Positions 9,577 to 20,578 of a stretch of DNA of 32,302 bases are shown here, in pieces. A program made the position numbers and the translations under genes. Below the pieces are notes generated by a model that saw only the letters and a program-made list of their open reading frames with translations, did not search any database and was not told the origin of the DNA. This stretch comes from Gymnopus androsaceus JB14 (Eukaryota > Basidiomycota > Agaricomycetes > Agaricales > Omphalotaceae). Position 1 is the stretch's first letter. Every line of letters starts with the position of its first letter. The stretch covers positions 2,389 to 34,690 of the forward strand of contig ML769914.1 in assembly GCA_009733575.1 (NCBI GenBank). The letters are read 5' to 3'.

Positions 9577-12500
9577 CTATTTCTGAGTTTTCTCTGATGC
9601 TCCATGCCTTAATAGAAGCTCAACAACACCTTTCCGAGCCTTGTGTTGTGCAGCTTGGAGAGCATTTCCAAACAATCCACCTTGAGCATTAACATCTGCA
9701 CCATTTTTGAGAAGGAGCTGACAAATGTATTTATGCCCCTCATATGCTGCTGCTTGCAGAGGACTCCCATAGATTCCTCCTTGTGCATTCACATTGGCCT
9801 GATGAGCAAGGAGGATTTGAACAATGCTTGTATGTCCATTAAAGGCTGCAACCTGGAGAGCATTTCCATAGACTTCATCACAAGAATTAATGTCAGCTCC
9901 ATGATTCAAAAGAAGCTTCATAACGTATACATTGGTCTCAAATGCAGCTGCCTGAAGAGCATTCCCACATGCCCCACCCTGGGCATTGGGATTAGCTCCA
10001 TTGGCTAGAAGGGTCTTGACTATAGCTTCATTTCCACAGTATGATGCTGCTTGGAGAGCATTTCCATATTCCCCACCTTTTGCATTGACATCTGCTTCAT
10101 TAATTATAAGGAATTCACAAACTCCATTTTCACCATATTCATTAAATGATGCTGCTTGCAGAGCAGTTCCATACCGTCCACATTGAGCATGAATGTCTGC
10201 ACCCTTTGATATCAGAAGCTTGACAACATCTTCATTTCCTTCCAAGGCTGCAGCTTGTAGAGCATTTCCAAGTACTAGATCCTGAGAATGAAGATCTGCA
10301 CCATGTTCCAGGAGTAGCTCAACTATTGCCTTGTTTCCATTCCATGCCCCAGCTGCTGCATGAAGTGCACTTCCATATTGTCCACCTTGAGTATGAATAT
10401 CAGCTCCATTTTCCAGAAGGAGCTTGACTAATGGTTTATTACCCCCAAATGCATTAGCTGCTGCACACAAAGCATTTCCAAATTTACCCCCCTGAGCATT
10501 TACATCTGCACCCATGTTGAGAAACAGCTGAACAATCTTTAAGTTACCACCACCTGCAGCAGCTTGTAGTATACTGCCATACTCTCCACCCTGCACATGA
10601 ATATCAGCTCCATTGGCCAGAAGAAGTTCAACAGTGCTTTTATTTCCACCATGCGCAGCTGCATGGAGAGCATTTCCAAAATTTCCACCCTTGGCATGAA
10701 TGTCTGCCCCATGTTCTAACAGGAACTGAACAGTGGCATCATCTCCCCGGTGAGCTGCTGCTTGAAGCGCATTTCCGTATTCTCCACCCTGGACATTAGG
10801 ATCCATCCCATAATCCAGCAGAAGTTGGACAATCTGAATCCTCTCACTACAGGACTTCCATGTAGCAGCTACTGCTTGAAGAGGGTTCCCAGAATGCCCT
10901 CCTTGTAAATGCAAGTCTGCTCCACTGGAAAGAAGAATGTTTACAATAGACTTACTACCTTCATAAGCTGCAACTGTGAGAGGGGAGCCATGTATTCCTG
11001 ATATCCGAGAATCTGCTCCATTCACCAACAGCAGTTTCACAATGGAATCTTTGCCAGATCTGATTGCATGGTGTAAGGCATTTGTACCATGCTCTCCGAC
11101 CTGAGCACAAATATCAGCCCCGTTTTCTATAAGGAGTATGACAGCCTCTTCATTGCCTGCTGCTGCTGCTGCATTGAGGGCATTTCCAAACAACCCACCC
11201 TCAGCTCGAATATCTGCGCCATGGTCCAAGAGAAGCTTGATAATGCCTCCTGCTTTTCTCTCACTTGCAGCTGCTGCCTGTAGTGTGAACCCATATACTC
11301 CACCCTCAGCATTGACATCTGCTCCATTACTGAGAAGAAATTCAACAACAGCTTTATGACCATTGTAGGCTGCTGCTTGAAGAGCATAACCATATTCTCC
11401 ACCACAACAATCAATGTCTGCTCCATTGGCCAAAAGCAGTTTGACAATGGATTCACTACCACTGAATGCTGCAGCCTGGAGTGCATTTCCAGATTGACCA
11501 CCCTGAGCATGGATGTCTCCTCCATGAGCTAAAAGTATTTTCACAATGGACTCATTGCCATTGTATGCTGCTGCTTGGAGTGCATCTCCAAAGCGACCAT
11601 TATGGGTAGTAATCTGTACACCATAATCTAACATAATCTTAACAATAGCTTCATTTCCCTGCTGTGCTGCAACTTGAAGGGCATTTCCTTGATGTCCTCT
11701 CTGATCATGCGGATCAGCACCATTGTCCAGGAGGAGTTTAATGACCGTTTGATGACCATTGTGTGCCGCTGCATGAAGAGCACTTCCAAACATGAAAACA
11801 ACATGAACATTGACATCAGCTCCACTGTTTAGGAGATGTTCAACAATTGGAAGATGGCCTTCATATGCGGATGCTACTAGCGCATTCCCAAACCTTCCAC
11901 CTGTAGCATTGATATTCACTCCATGATCGAGAAGAAATTTTACCAGCACTTCATGATTATTGTATGCTGCTGCCTGAAGAGCACTCCCATATTTTCCTCC
12001 TTGAGCATCCAAATTCTGATTATTGCTTAACAAAAATTCTACTAAATCTTTATGACCACATATTGCGGCATAATAGAGCGGTTTGCCTCCTATGTAATGC
12101 TCTTTTTGAATGTTTCTTGCTACCGCATGCAATATTTTCTCACCATTGTAATTAATGCCCCCCCAATTCTCACAACACTCATAGATCTCCGACCAAGTGA
12201 TGAACTGTGAACTTTCCTCATTCAAAATCTTCATTGCTAAATTGTACAGAGCATTGTTTGAATCAAGGACATTCAATGCTTTCATATGATCTATCCAATA
12301 TTTTGAAGCATAATGTACCAATGGAAAAGAGGGCCAAGATTGATTATCCATCAAGAAGTCATTCTTGAGCTGTAATAGATATATGATACATGCTTGAGAG
12401 ATGTTTTGATGTGCAAGTTGTTCATTGATCTCAAACAAACCTAGTGTTTGAGTATACTTGGATCTCTTGATCAAAAATTCCTTAACTGAGTAGTGTGCCA

Positions 12501-13872
12501 GCTGGACTACATTGTTTGTGTCAATTGCAACAAGATTAGAATCAATGACAAGATGCAATTTGAAATCCATAAGATCTCTCTGGTCCACTACTTGTTCATC
12601 AAGGTCAATAGATAAAATATCTGCAACCTGATTCAGACTCAAAGGCTCAAAAGCATAGGTCAGCCATAAAAGGAGATTATGGGCATCTTCATTGTGTTCA
12701 CTTTCCATTGATTTCTTGACTGCCTGAGCATAGGTTTCCTCCAAGTCATGAGGCAGTTTCTCCAAAGTTCTCCAAACCACTTTTGGTGTAGCACACCTTT
12801 TCAGAACTTGAAATTGGCAGTCAACCCAGCGAAATCTATAAATGACTTCATAAACTTCAAGTCAGTTACAATATTCACAGCACTTACTGTCCTTGAGATT
12901 TCTCTATCAATTTGGCTGTAACCTGAGTCTTCAAGTCCCCTTTAAAAATGTGGTTTTGCATTTGGATTTGCAAGTAGGTTGCAATATCTTCATGAATTCC
13001 AGAATCAGGATTATCAATTGTAATCTGTCCAGTAACACTGGCTACTTGTCCTTCAGGGGGGTGACGGCTTGTGACTACAATCCAAAGTTTGTTGGATATG
13101 CTGGAAAGCCAATTGAGGACTTCTACTGTTTCACAGCACTCATCCATTGCATCAAGCACAACGAAGGGAGTAGCCTCTTCTAGAATCATATTCAGGCAAA
13201 TTTCCAGCTCAGTATTGCTTGGTGGTGCAACTGATAGACCATGTCTGCAGCTTTCATATAGTCTATGCAATGCAGAATGAATGGTTTGCTTATGGTAGCT
13301 CATTTGTTGTATGAGGGATAAGAGAAGCCCTCGATACCCTGATTTGGTCCCGGAGTTGTCACGAGAATCAAAATAATGGAAGCACACATTGTCTTTGCCA
13401 TGGTGACGGAGATCCTCAATGATTGTTGTTCTGCTTACAGATTCAGTATTCATAATTGTGATATTTAATAAAGAAAACATACGACAAGATTGTTTTCCCT
13501 GATCCCGCTAGATGGCATTATTTGACTTGAGTGGTAATTCTAAGTTTTGATAAGAACATACCTTTTCCCTTTATCCACAAGACGTTTGGTGAATTTCGCC
13601 ACATGACATATTCAGGATGGCTGAGAATCCATTGGCCAGTTCCTGCAGTTTTCTTGTTTATGGCTGTAGTGAAATTGGTTAAACAGTCTGGAGCATTCAG
13701 CCACTCTGAAATTTTCTTGTCCTCATCACTCGTAGATGTCAGATTTCTCTCCTCGTCGCTTGCTGTTCCCGGATATAACTCAGCACATGGGCAAATTGCC
13801 GAAAATCTCAGACTCACCTGTCACCATAAATTGGCCTCCATTGATTTCAAAGTTGGATGCATTGGCGAACAT
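9577..13872 (-). CDS. NACHT-ankyrin repeat NLR-like protein, intact copy B
   Basis: Five exons: 13818-13872, 13562-13762, 13483-13507 (25 nt), 12888-13430 and 9577-12835. Introns are 55, 54, 52 and 52 nt, all GT-AG. They join to 1360 codons without a stop. The start is chosen because it gives MFANASNFEINGGQFMVTG, a start seen in Agaricomycete NACHT proteins. Order: short N-terminus with a WLNAPDC..NF segment (about 45-80), Walker A GKAGSGKT (84-91, assembled across exons 2 and 3), Walker B VVLDAMDE (184-191), sensor-like VVTSRHPP (212-219), the SQGQFRW motif (272-278), a winged-helix-like region with HYSVKEFL (about 389-396), then about 25 ankyrin repeats of 33-38 aa (about 525-1355) with core GNALQAAA. 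Family knowledge: the NACHT ATPase oligomerises when the repeat sensor binds a ligand, in fungal nonself recognition or programmed cell death. No N-terminal effector domain is recognised. The ligand is unknown. Confidence 0.9.
12836..13817 (-). other. Intron cluster splitting the P-loop of NLR copy B
   Basis: Introns at 13763-13817, 13508-13561, 13431-13482 and 12836-12887. The second splits the Ala codon of GKAGSGKT. The 25-nt exon 13483-13507 encodes the GSGKT lysine and threonine. Donors are GTGAGT, GTATGT, GTATGT and GTAAGT; acceptors are CAG, TAG, CAG and TAG. Copy A keeps the same layout (4896-4950, 4641-4694, 4564-4615, 3969-4020). Confidence 0.85.
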
Positions 13873-14080
13873 GCTTTGTGAAACTCAGTACCAAAATGAT
13901 TTCAAAAATCTGTTCACACACCCAGTATCATGACTATTGACATTCAATGAGTGCTTCCTATACAAAAGTTGCTTTCAACAAAATTTTTTAAGAACTCAAA
14001 AAATTTGATGCTTGCCTATGGTTTGTCACTAATTCCTCGGACATGGTGGGCGATATCAAAAAACAGTCAAAAGCAGGAAG

Positions 14081-14089
14081 CCTTATATA
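14081..14089 (-). promoter_or_regulatory. TATA-like box upstream of NLR copy B
   Basis: TATATAAGG on the minus strand, about 209 bp before the start codon at 13872 and conserved in unit A (5218-5226). The region 13873-14515 otherwise holds only short open frames; it is the presumed promoter and 5' leader. Confidence 0.4.
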
Positions 14090-14515
14090 CTGCACTAGCG
14101 CCAAATTTTTGATGATCATTTGCCATGATGTCACTGAGCGCTTAGTATATGACTTCCATCCGCAAACTTTGGATGGCTCTCTCGTTGGGAGACCAAATTA
14201 GTTGTGTTGTCGAAGAGTGGTTAAGAAACCACGAAATTGGTTGGAGGTGAAGCAGGGAACGATAGCTCATATTTATGTCTTGCAATCGTAAGTCAGAATT
14301 TAGTATTATTCTCGTTTTCTTATCCTCAAATATTCTTCTCGGCAGTCCGGCGCGCAACAGCTCAATCATAGCACGAAATAACATTCTTCAACTTCGAATA
14401 CATAGTGGAAATCAGCTTTATCGATGGTAAATGTACAAAAGGCCACTAGCCACATGCTGTGGATACTAGTTACAATGACTCTGGTGAAACGAGGTCAAAG
14501 ATTGAAGCCGACCGC

Positions 14516-15543
14516 TTACTTCAACTGGAAGTCGACCTCAAACACAGGGCGGGGCTCTCCTTGGGGAAGCCCAACAGAGTACGCTGGGATCGCAATCGAA
14601 TCCGACGCAGTCTTATTAATCCAGGTGTTGTTCGAGATATGGCCGATAACAAGGTTGAACTCATGCTTGTTGAACTCATGGTGGCGACCTTCCTGGAACA
14701 ATTTCACCATGTTGATGATCTCCAATTTACCGGAATTGTCGAGCGCGACACAGTGGTTGGGGTTGAAGAGACATACCCGGTCTTCGACATCGCGAGCTAG
14801 AGGTAAATGACAACGTGTGGGAGTGCTCAAAAGGTCCTTCTAACGAAACAAAGTACGAACCTTGACAGACCAGGTGGCGAGTTCTAGTACCTTTCAACCA
14901 ATTTCTCGAGTGTATTGATCTGAACGTCTTCATCGTAAACCTCGTTCGGAGCAGCAGGCTTGGGAGGATCCGGGTGATACTTTCGGTTGAGTTTTTCACC
15001 AGCGGTGAGCGAAAGGTAAAGCCAGAGAGGGAAGCCTTTGAGCGCATCCTTACAACGAAGAACGAGTATCTGCTCTCCGCTGTCACTTACTATTATGTAC
15101 GAATCAAATCCACAGCACCGAAAGCCAAATAAGAAACCCACTGATGCAGAGGTTCAACGAGTTCCCGACACGATCATTAACTGGGATGAAGGGACCAACT
15201 TTGTGCATGTGTTGGATACGGTGAATGTCGTCGATAGTGTTGATGAGAGCCAACAATATGCGTCTGCTGGAGCACTGGCAGCACTGGCAGCACACACCCA
15301 GAATCCTCGAGTCTTGTTCGACTGGTTCACTGCGATAATTCCGGCCTTGAAAGTATCGAGATAAGCAGAGTAAAGCATGGCTAGATGCTCAGTATTGGCG
15401 TTTCTACGAATATCAAAGATATAATTGCCATTGACGGCGGAAGAGACTGCGTGCAGGTGAACTTTGATGATTTCTTGCAGCTGATGGATCCTCCTCAGAG
15501 CGTCGAAACGCTGAGTAAACGTTCGTACCGAGAAGGGGATCAA
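14516..15543 (-). CDS. Unrecognised coding-like block, unit B (less damaged copy)
   Basis: Three minus-strand open segments follow one another: 15154-15543 (TQRFDALRRIHQLQEIIKVH..., SAYLDTFKAGI), 14884-15141 (IVSDSGEQILVLRCKDALKG..., a Pro-rich HPDPPKPAAP, then NTLEKLVER), and 14516 to about 14796 (ARDVEDRVCLFNPNHC..., ending FEVDFQLK-stop). Splice-like signals exist (GTAAGT near 15085, GTACTA after LVER, TTACCTCTAG before ARDVED), but I could not join the segments in one frame, so this may also be a pseudogene. Unit A has a stop and a frameshift here. I do not recognise the family. The opposite strand is open as well (14459-14800 and 15038-15364), so strand is not secure. It lies directly upstream of the NLR, on the same strand. 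Confidence 0.3.
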
Positions 15544-17160
15544 TTACAATAGGTCCAAAGCAGTCAGTTGAGCTTCCCTCCACCCCTCCTCTCTCTCCTT
15601 TCTCCACCACCACGCCCATCCAAGTCTGCTTCCAACCTGCTTTCTTCCCTCTTCCTCCCCGATTTCTGATTTCCGATTTTCCATCTCCGTTGTGAGCTCG
15701 AAGTAGGAGGAGAGACAAAGAGAGAGAGGGAGAGGCGGAGAATGGAGGGTAGGATCCCTTTTTTGTCCCGAATTCACGAGGAGAAGCTCCAGGAAAACCC
15801 AGCTACGGTTTCTGTGAATTCTCGATTGCCCATGAAGAGTTTTGCCACTCCGACTACTAACCGAGCTTGATGTGATTTGCAACAGTGCTAACCGAATGCA
15901 TTCGGTTACGGATTCTGGATAGACGAGGCATAGTTCGAACCACCACTGGCGACAGCCACAGGGTCATAAGCCAATGGTTGCAGAGTTCGAGATACAAGGC
16001 TTTATACACGAGATAGACTCGCTAGCATGCGAAGGAGGAAATAGGTCGATTCAGCGGCAAGTGGAGGTTCTTCTAGAGCAACGTTGCGTTGATATAGAAT
16101 GAGTCGGGGCTCCGTTTCGTTTGTCGTTCCTTCGGCCCCAACCAGTCGAATTCACTGATGTTCATTACCACCACTGCTTCATGTCCGTTATCCAGTCCAC
16201 TGAATCCTCCTTCATCCTTCCGAGTCGATCCCAACCGTTCCACCGTCAATCGGTGAGTAGAGAATGGAAGATTCGTGGATGTTTGCAAAGGTTTGATTTG
16301 GTGTACGTGTAAAAACGCCAAGCGTGGAAAACGACATGTTCCACCAAGAGGAGACGAAGATTCCGATCGCTGATATAGTCTCACGGTAGGGGGGGTATCA
16401 AAAAGGAAGGAGTCTAGACAAGGCCATTGGCGCTAAGGAGCTTTAGCGCTCTGAAACAGTGTGTCGGTTGCCAGATGCCGAAAGACCTTGCTCTGGACTC
16501 CTTCCTTTTTGGTACCCCCCCCCTACCGTGAGACTATATCAGCGATCGGAATCTTCGTCTCTTCTTGTACTTTCACTCTTACTCTAGAACGTCCACCCAG
16601 TTTTTTCTCCCTTCCACTTGTTATTTCGATTCGGCTACTACATATAACGTTTCAACGCGAGCTGGAACGCGAACAGGAATCGTCTTTACAATAACCCGTT
16701 CTACGCGAATCTGTCAATAAAAGGAAGGAAAACGAAGTCTATGCCGACTTTACTGTCGTTAAATCCATCTTTGCGAGTTGGATGGCCGTAGCAGTGTTCA
16801 TGCGAGTGGTATATGCTGCAGGGAGAGTGGTAACTATCAACGGAGCTTAAAACGGCAGATGCGACTTCGAGCTCTGCGGACAGCTATACTACCACAGCAT
16901 CAGCAATAAACCACTTCCCTCACATTAGTAGCCTGTCGAACTTTGCAAAAGTAGAAGTGTATGAAGCAGCAGATTTAGGCCGGTTTAGATATTTCTCATC
17001 GACGATATGGACCAGCGCTCAACTTTTAATGACCACGAACGGAGCACGAAGAGCGGAGAAACCCAATGGAAATATCAATGAGCACACTCAATTCCCGTCT
17101 CCCATCTCCCTTTGTCGTGGATTCTATGTATGTGGCATGCTGGAGAGTGTTCGTGGCCAG
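15544..17160. other. Non-coding-looking part of unit B
   Basis: The CT-rich tract at about 15570-15655 and the following segment match unit A. No gene is supported. It includes the 211-bp foldback described separately. Part of the matching unit A sequence (about 450 bp) is missing here. Confidence 0.4.
16351..16561. repeat. Long imperfect foldback (inverted repeat, ~67-70 bp arms)
   Basis: The left arm starts GAGACGAAGATTCCGATCGC and continues through a G7 run and AAAAAGGAAGGAG. The right arm is its reverse complement, ending GCGATCGGAATCTTCGTCTC at 16561. Arms pair with few mismatches (G-run length, TATC versus TACC) around a loop of about 70 nt that itself contains GCGCTAAGGAGCTTTAGCGC. 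No target duplication is evident. It is absent from unit A. Confidence 0.85.
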
Positions 17161-17600
17161 CATCTGCCAGAGGCTTGAGCAATGCAATTTTTTTTCATGG
17201 CATTTATAGTATTATTTCGAAGCCGTCCAAGACCTCCGTCATCTAGAGCATGGAATCAACAGAGAGAAAGGAACGTGTAGTACATGCATCGGCGATCGCT
17301 TCTGGCCCTCCCTTCTCGAATGATATATATCATTGACACGTCCCCTCTTCCCAACCTACCACCTCAGCTTGTTCAATTCCTTAGGTCCTACGGGTTGATC
17401 ATCCCCTGTCCTCCCAGGAAGGAAGGATATCTGGATTCGGAGTAGAGTTTGTGACCCAGGACAAAAGCTATCTGTCGACCTCGTATGCGACATCTAGTAC
17501 ATGGCGAAGTCATGGACATCTCTTCATCCAGCCGAACCAGAGGTTGATTTCCGAATGATGCTTTGCTCGTCGAGTCGAGCCCTTATCATCCCAGCACTGG
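17161..17600. other. Intergenic
   Basis: About 440 bp after the end of the duplicated unit. I see no gene, repeat or clear regulatory site. Confidence 0.4.
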
Positions 17601-18227
17601 CTATTTTTTGCAGTTTTTATTATGGAATACTCCGCCAAACATGATTCGCGACTCCAACAGTACCCATGAAAAGGTGCAGGTTGGAACTTGAAGGATGTGC
17701 GATGATTTGTATGCTTTGCTTTGTGCGTACCAGCGGATAGCCTTCAAGGTCATCGTCGTCGTAACGACCTTGTCGTTGAGGCTAGGTGGAGATGAAGCGT
17801 TAATAACTTGAATCTGCTTCCCTTCATGCTCAATATCGTGGTTCCGCTGCTTGCCATCTGTTGGAACTTGGGGGTGGGTTTTTGATTCTACTTCGCGGAC
17901 TATGGTCAGCGGATGCCTAAGCCGGAGAGACGGTGTAAATATTAAAATACCTGGAATGTTGAGAGGGCGTGGTCTACAACTTCCATGAATGGGCGAAGCA
18001 AAGGAAGCACGATAATTATTCATGTTGTAGAGCATTTCATGGGGTAGTGTTTACCTGGGTTGACTAGCTGGCAGTATGCTTTGACCTGTTGCCGGTTGGA
18101 TCCCCTCTTGATGTATTCAGCCCACTGTTGAAAGTTCGTACTTTTATTTATTTATTTATTTTAAATTGGACTCCTGACTGGGCCCGAATACTCACCGCTT
18201 CGAAAGGTTTCTGCTTGAGCCATATGC
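17601..18227 (-). CDS. Hypothetical protein, partial multi-exon gene (3' part)
   Basis: A minus-strand frame continues across plausible introns: exon 18196-18227 (WLKQKPFEA), intron 18125-18195 (GTGAGT...AACAG), exon 18055-18124 (WAEYIKRGSNRQQVKAYCQL), intron 17951-18054 (GTAAAC...TTCCAG), exon 17601-17950, ending at a TAG. The joined frame is open. The 5' end is undefined: exon 18196-18227 is preceded by a TTTAG acceptor, and no convincing start codon was found upstream toward the glyoxalase gene. The long exon contains a polar segment (REVESKTHPQVPTDGKQRNH). The family is not recognised. It could be a genuine small gene convergent with nothing, or the 3' remnant of a larger one. Confidence 0.35.
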
Positions 18228-18632
18228 CTAAATACAGAAAACTTTCCTGTTAAGGGTGCTGTATACTTAAATGACATTCAATGTTCATTCATGAATCTGT
18301 GCGACGAGGAGTGAATCCCGCTAAGACAGAGATGAAGATTGGACAAAGATGTAATACTTAAATGAGACGGGAACTGATACTTTAAATCCTTGGAGAGTTG
18401 AGATCATCAAGTGCAAAGAATAATGGAGCGAAGTGAGGGGTCTGTAGGCTGAGGTCGAGGAGTATGTAGTACATTAACGAATCAATAGATGTGTGTGTAT
18501 AGAGCATATACTTATGTCTAAGGAATCCTTCTCTCCCTATCACAGTAAGCCAGTTTTATGAGTATTATATTCGAAGCTACATTCATAGGCACAAATACAT
18601 TTCATTCGTTAAGAGCAAACATCGCTTGTTCA
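18228..18632. other. Intergenic, 3' flank of the glyoxalase gene
   Basis: About 400 bp of AT-rich sequence between the glyoxalase stop codon and the hypothetical gene. Any missing 5' exon of that gene would lie here; none could be defined. Confidence 0.4.
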
Positions 18633-19651
18633 CTACAATTTCATCGCATTCGGAACGATTTCGATCCAGTACCTATGTTCATTCGTCCGAAAATCACTCA
18701 GCGTTGACTACGTAGTAGTAGCGAAAGTACCTACCCATCAGGATCCAAGATGAACGCAATATGCCTCATTTTCCCGTCTTGAGGCCTCTTCTTAAACTGT
18801 ACACCCAATTGCTCGAATCGAGCACAGGACTCTTCGACATCGTCCACGGCAATGGCGATGTGACCGAATCCCTTTCCAGGATCACTGTTGCCAGACGCGT
18901 AGCCGGCGAAGGAGGCGTCAGATTCAGTGCCGTGGTTGTGTGTTAGCTCGAGGACGCCTGAGTTAAAATAGGAATGAGTTTCTTATTGAAAGCGCGGGAG
19001 TCGATGGAGCAAGAAGGGAAGAAAGACAGCGACCCGTGACCATTCCAGGATCCAAACAAATTGAGAGATATTCGAGTTTGAGGTCGGGAAAACAGCGCAG
19101 AGTAAATTGAGGTCATGAATGAGCCGAAAGGAGGGAAGATGAAGAGGCGAGTGAGAACAGGAATATAGATTCTTCGACTTGCCTTCTCTCGCAAACCTGG
19201 CTTTATCCTTGTCTTCCGCAGACATATCCTTGTAGTTCTGGCCCTGGTCAAAAGCAAGAAAGTAGAGGGTGAAGTCGCCCATGTTCTTTTCTGTGGAGAA
19301 AGCATAGTCAGGGAAATCAGACTAACCGTTCGAGGCTTGAATCAAAGACGGCGAAAATCTTTCATCGACTGAAAAGCCGCGAGATCAGGAAACAGTAGCG
19401 CAAATGGATAGCTTACCGGAAAGAAGGTCCATGCCAATGATCTTTCCGAATGTTAGCTGGGTTGTAAATCCACCTTCAAAGACACTGTACCCCGGTATAG
19501 AACTTCAAAGAGACTTTTGGGTCTTTAACACGAATCATCGTGTGATTGAACTATGAGTTGTGAGATTAGTTTTTCAGTCAATAATTCAAATTGGTTCGCG
19601 GAAGGAAGGTATGCATACCTGGAAGCTAGCTGTTTCTGCTGTGCGAGGCAT
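18633..19651 (-). CDS. GLO1: Lactoylglutathione lyase (glyoxalase I), single domain
   Basis: Six exons: 19619-19651, 19491-19550, 19417-19441 (25 nt), 19183-19290, 18735-18957 and 18633-18672, joined to 162 aa. It isomerises the hemithioacetal of methylglyoxal and glutathione to S-lactoylglutathione, the first step of cytosolic methylglyoxal detoxification. Family signatures are clear: [18 protein letters not shown] (12-29), [12 protein letters not shown] (76-87), [16 protein letters not shown] (98-113), DGKM (136-139) and DPDGYWIEIV (147-156). Candidate metal ligands are His14 (Gln in the human enzyme), Glu79, His108 and Glu154, all present. Introns 1, 2, 3 and 5 (68, 49, 126 and 62 nt) are GT-AG. 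Intron 4 (18958-19182, 225 nt) has a GC donor (GCAAGT...CTCAG), needed to keep the frame REG-VLEL. The length suits the single-domain eukaryotic form. This is the most ordinary, conserved gene in the window and looks functional. Confidence 0.93.
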
Positions 19652-19853
19652 TGTGGTTGGAGTACGAAAGAAAGAAGTTTTTGCGTGATATCATCGATTC
19701 GTCGTCTCCGGGTTCATGGCGGCCCGCTGTGATTAATACAGATCACGGGCCTGTCTTACAGTACTTGCCTTTGGTACGGCCTACTAACCAAGCTCAGGCC
19801 AGATATGAAGAACTTCACCCACGTCCGAAGTAATAAAGCGACGCGCAGCGCGA
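19652..19853. other. Glyoxalase gene upstream region
   Basis: About 200 bp upstream of the start codon and before the transposon stack. There is a pyrimidine-rich stretch on the minus strand just before the start (CTTCTTTCTTTCG) but no clear TATA box. Confidence 0.4.
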
Positions 19854-19870
19854 CTTTTTACAGGCCCCCA

Positions 19871-20145
19871 CATCAGCAAAACCTGTATGACGTGGGCAGT
19901 GCTTGAGCGAACTGTCCAGAGCTCCCAGCGCTCCAGCGTCCCAGCACTCAGATAGTCCGGCCGATGCAGGAGGGAGCTCCCAGAAGCTCCCAGAGGCCGC
20001 AAAATTACCTTATTTGGAAATAACATTTGATTTTATATTTCTGACAGCACTGGCAAGCGCTGGCCAGCGCTGGGAGCTCTGGGAGCGCTGGGAATTTTAA
20101 GTAATCCTGTGGGAATCAAAATGCAAAATACAGGTTTTGCTGATG
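19871..20145. mobile_element. CATCAGCAAAACC-family TIR element (275 bp), nested
   Basis: Terminal repeats CATCAGCAAAACCTGTAT are perfect for 18 bp. It is flanked by CA at 19869-19870 and 20146-20147, where other members have TA. It sits inside the terminal repeat of the surrounding hAT-like element, which resumes exactly after the CA. The interior has GCGCTGGGAGCTC-type inverted repeats and no coding capacity. Confidence 0.85.
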
Positions 20146-20385
20146 CAGAAGCTCCTGCAGAACCTTGCCCGAAATAGCATCATTTTGGGTCAGACTTCAG
20201 CAAAATCCTTGTCTTATTATAGCGTCATTTAGGGCCCAAAAGCTGAGTCCTTGTCCGCCATAGAGATACTGAATGGAAATTTTGTGCCCTTTTGGATCAA
20301 TTTTGGATGGGAACATTACTGGAGCTGTCTGGAGAAGCATGAAGTAGGAATTCTAATACGTATAAGTATAGTTGGGCAATATTTT

Positions 20386-20578
20386 CAAGGGGCATTCGGC
20401 ATCCGAACGGCAGACATGCATGCCCACATCATGATCTTAATTGAAAAGTCACCACCTGCTGACATCAATGGCATTAGCCATTCAGTTTTTTGAATAGAAA
20501 ATGTAACTTTCCCGCGCATGCTTGCCTCTTTAGGTAACCCAAGAGGGAGTCTGCTGTTCGGATGCCGAATGCCCCTTG
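20386..20578. mobile_element. Small TIR element (193 bp) with 8-bp TSD
   Basis: Terminal repeats of about 30 bp begin CAAGGGGCATTCGGCATCCG, with one mismatch between ends. The flanks are perfect AATATTTT duplications at 20378-20385 and 20579-20586. The 8-bp TSD and CAAGGGG end suggest a hAT-type MITE. It is nested in the larger element 19862-20736. Confidence 0.9.

Larger units (their letters stand above)
9519..17160. repeat. Segmental duplication, unit B (direct tandem copy)
   Basis: Same gene order and orientation as about 108-8590. It carries the intact NLR. Homology with A starts at the shared GACACTCACAATGTAA and fades at about 17160 (A 8590) after the shared region around CGTCTCCCATC. 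Many A/B differences are C to T or G to A at CpG sites. Confidence 0.85.

Noticed and set aside
18145..18165. TTTA tandem run
   Set aside because: A short simple repeat inside a predicted intron; nothing further to report.
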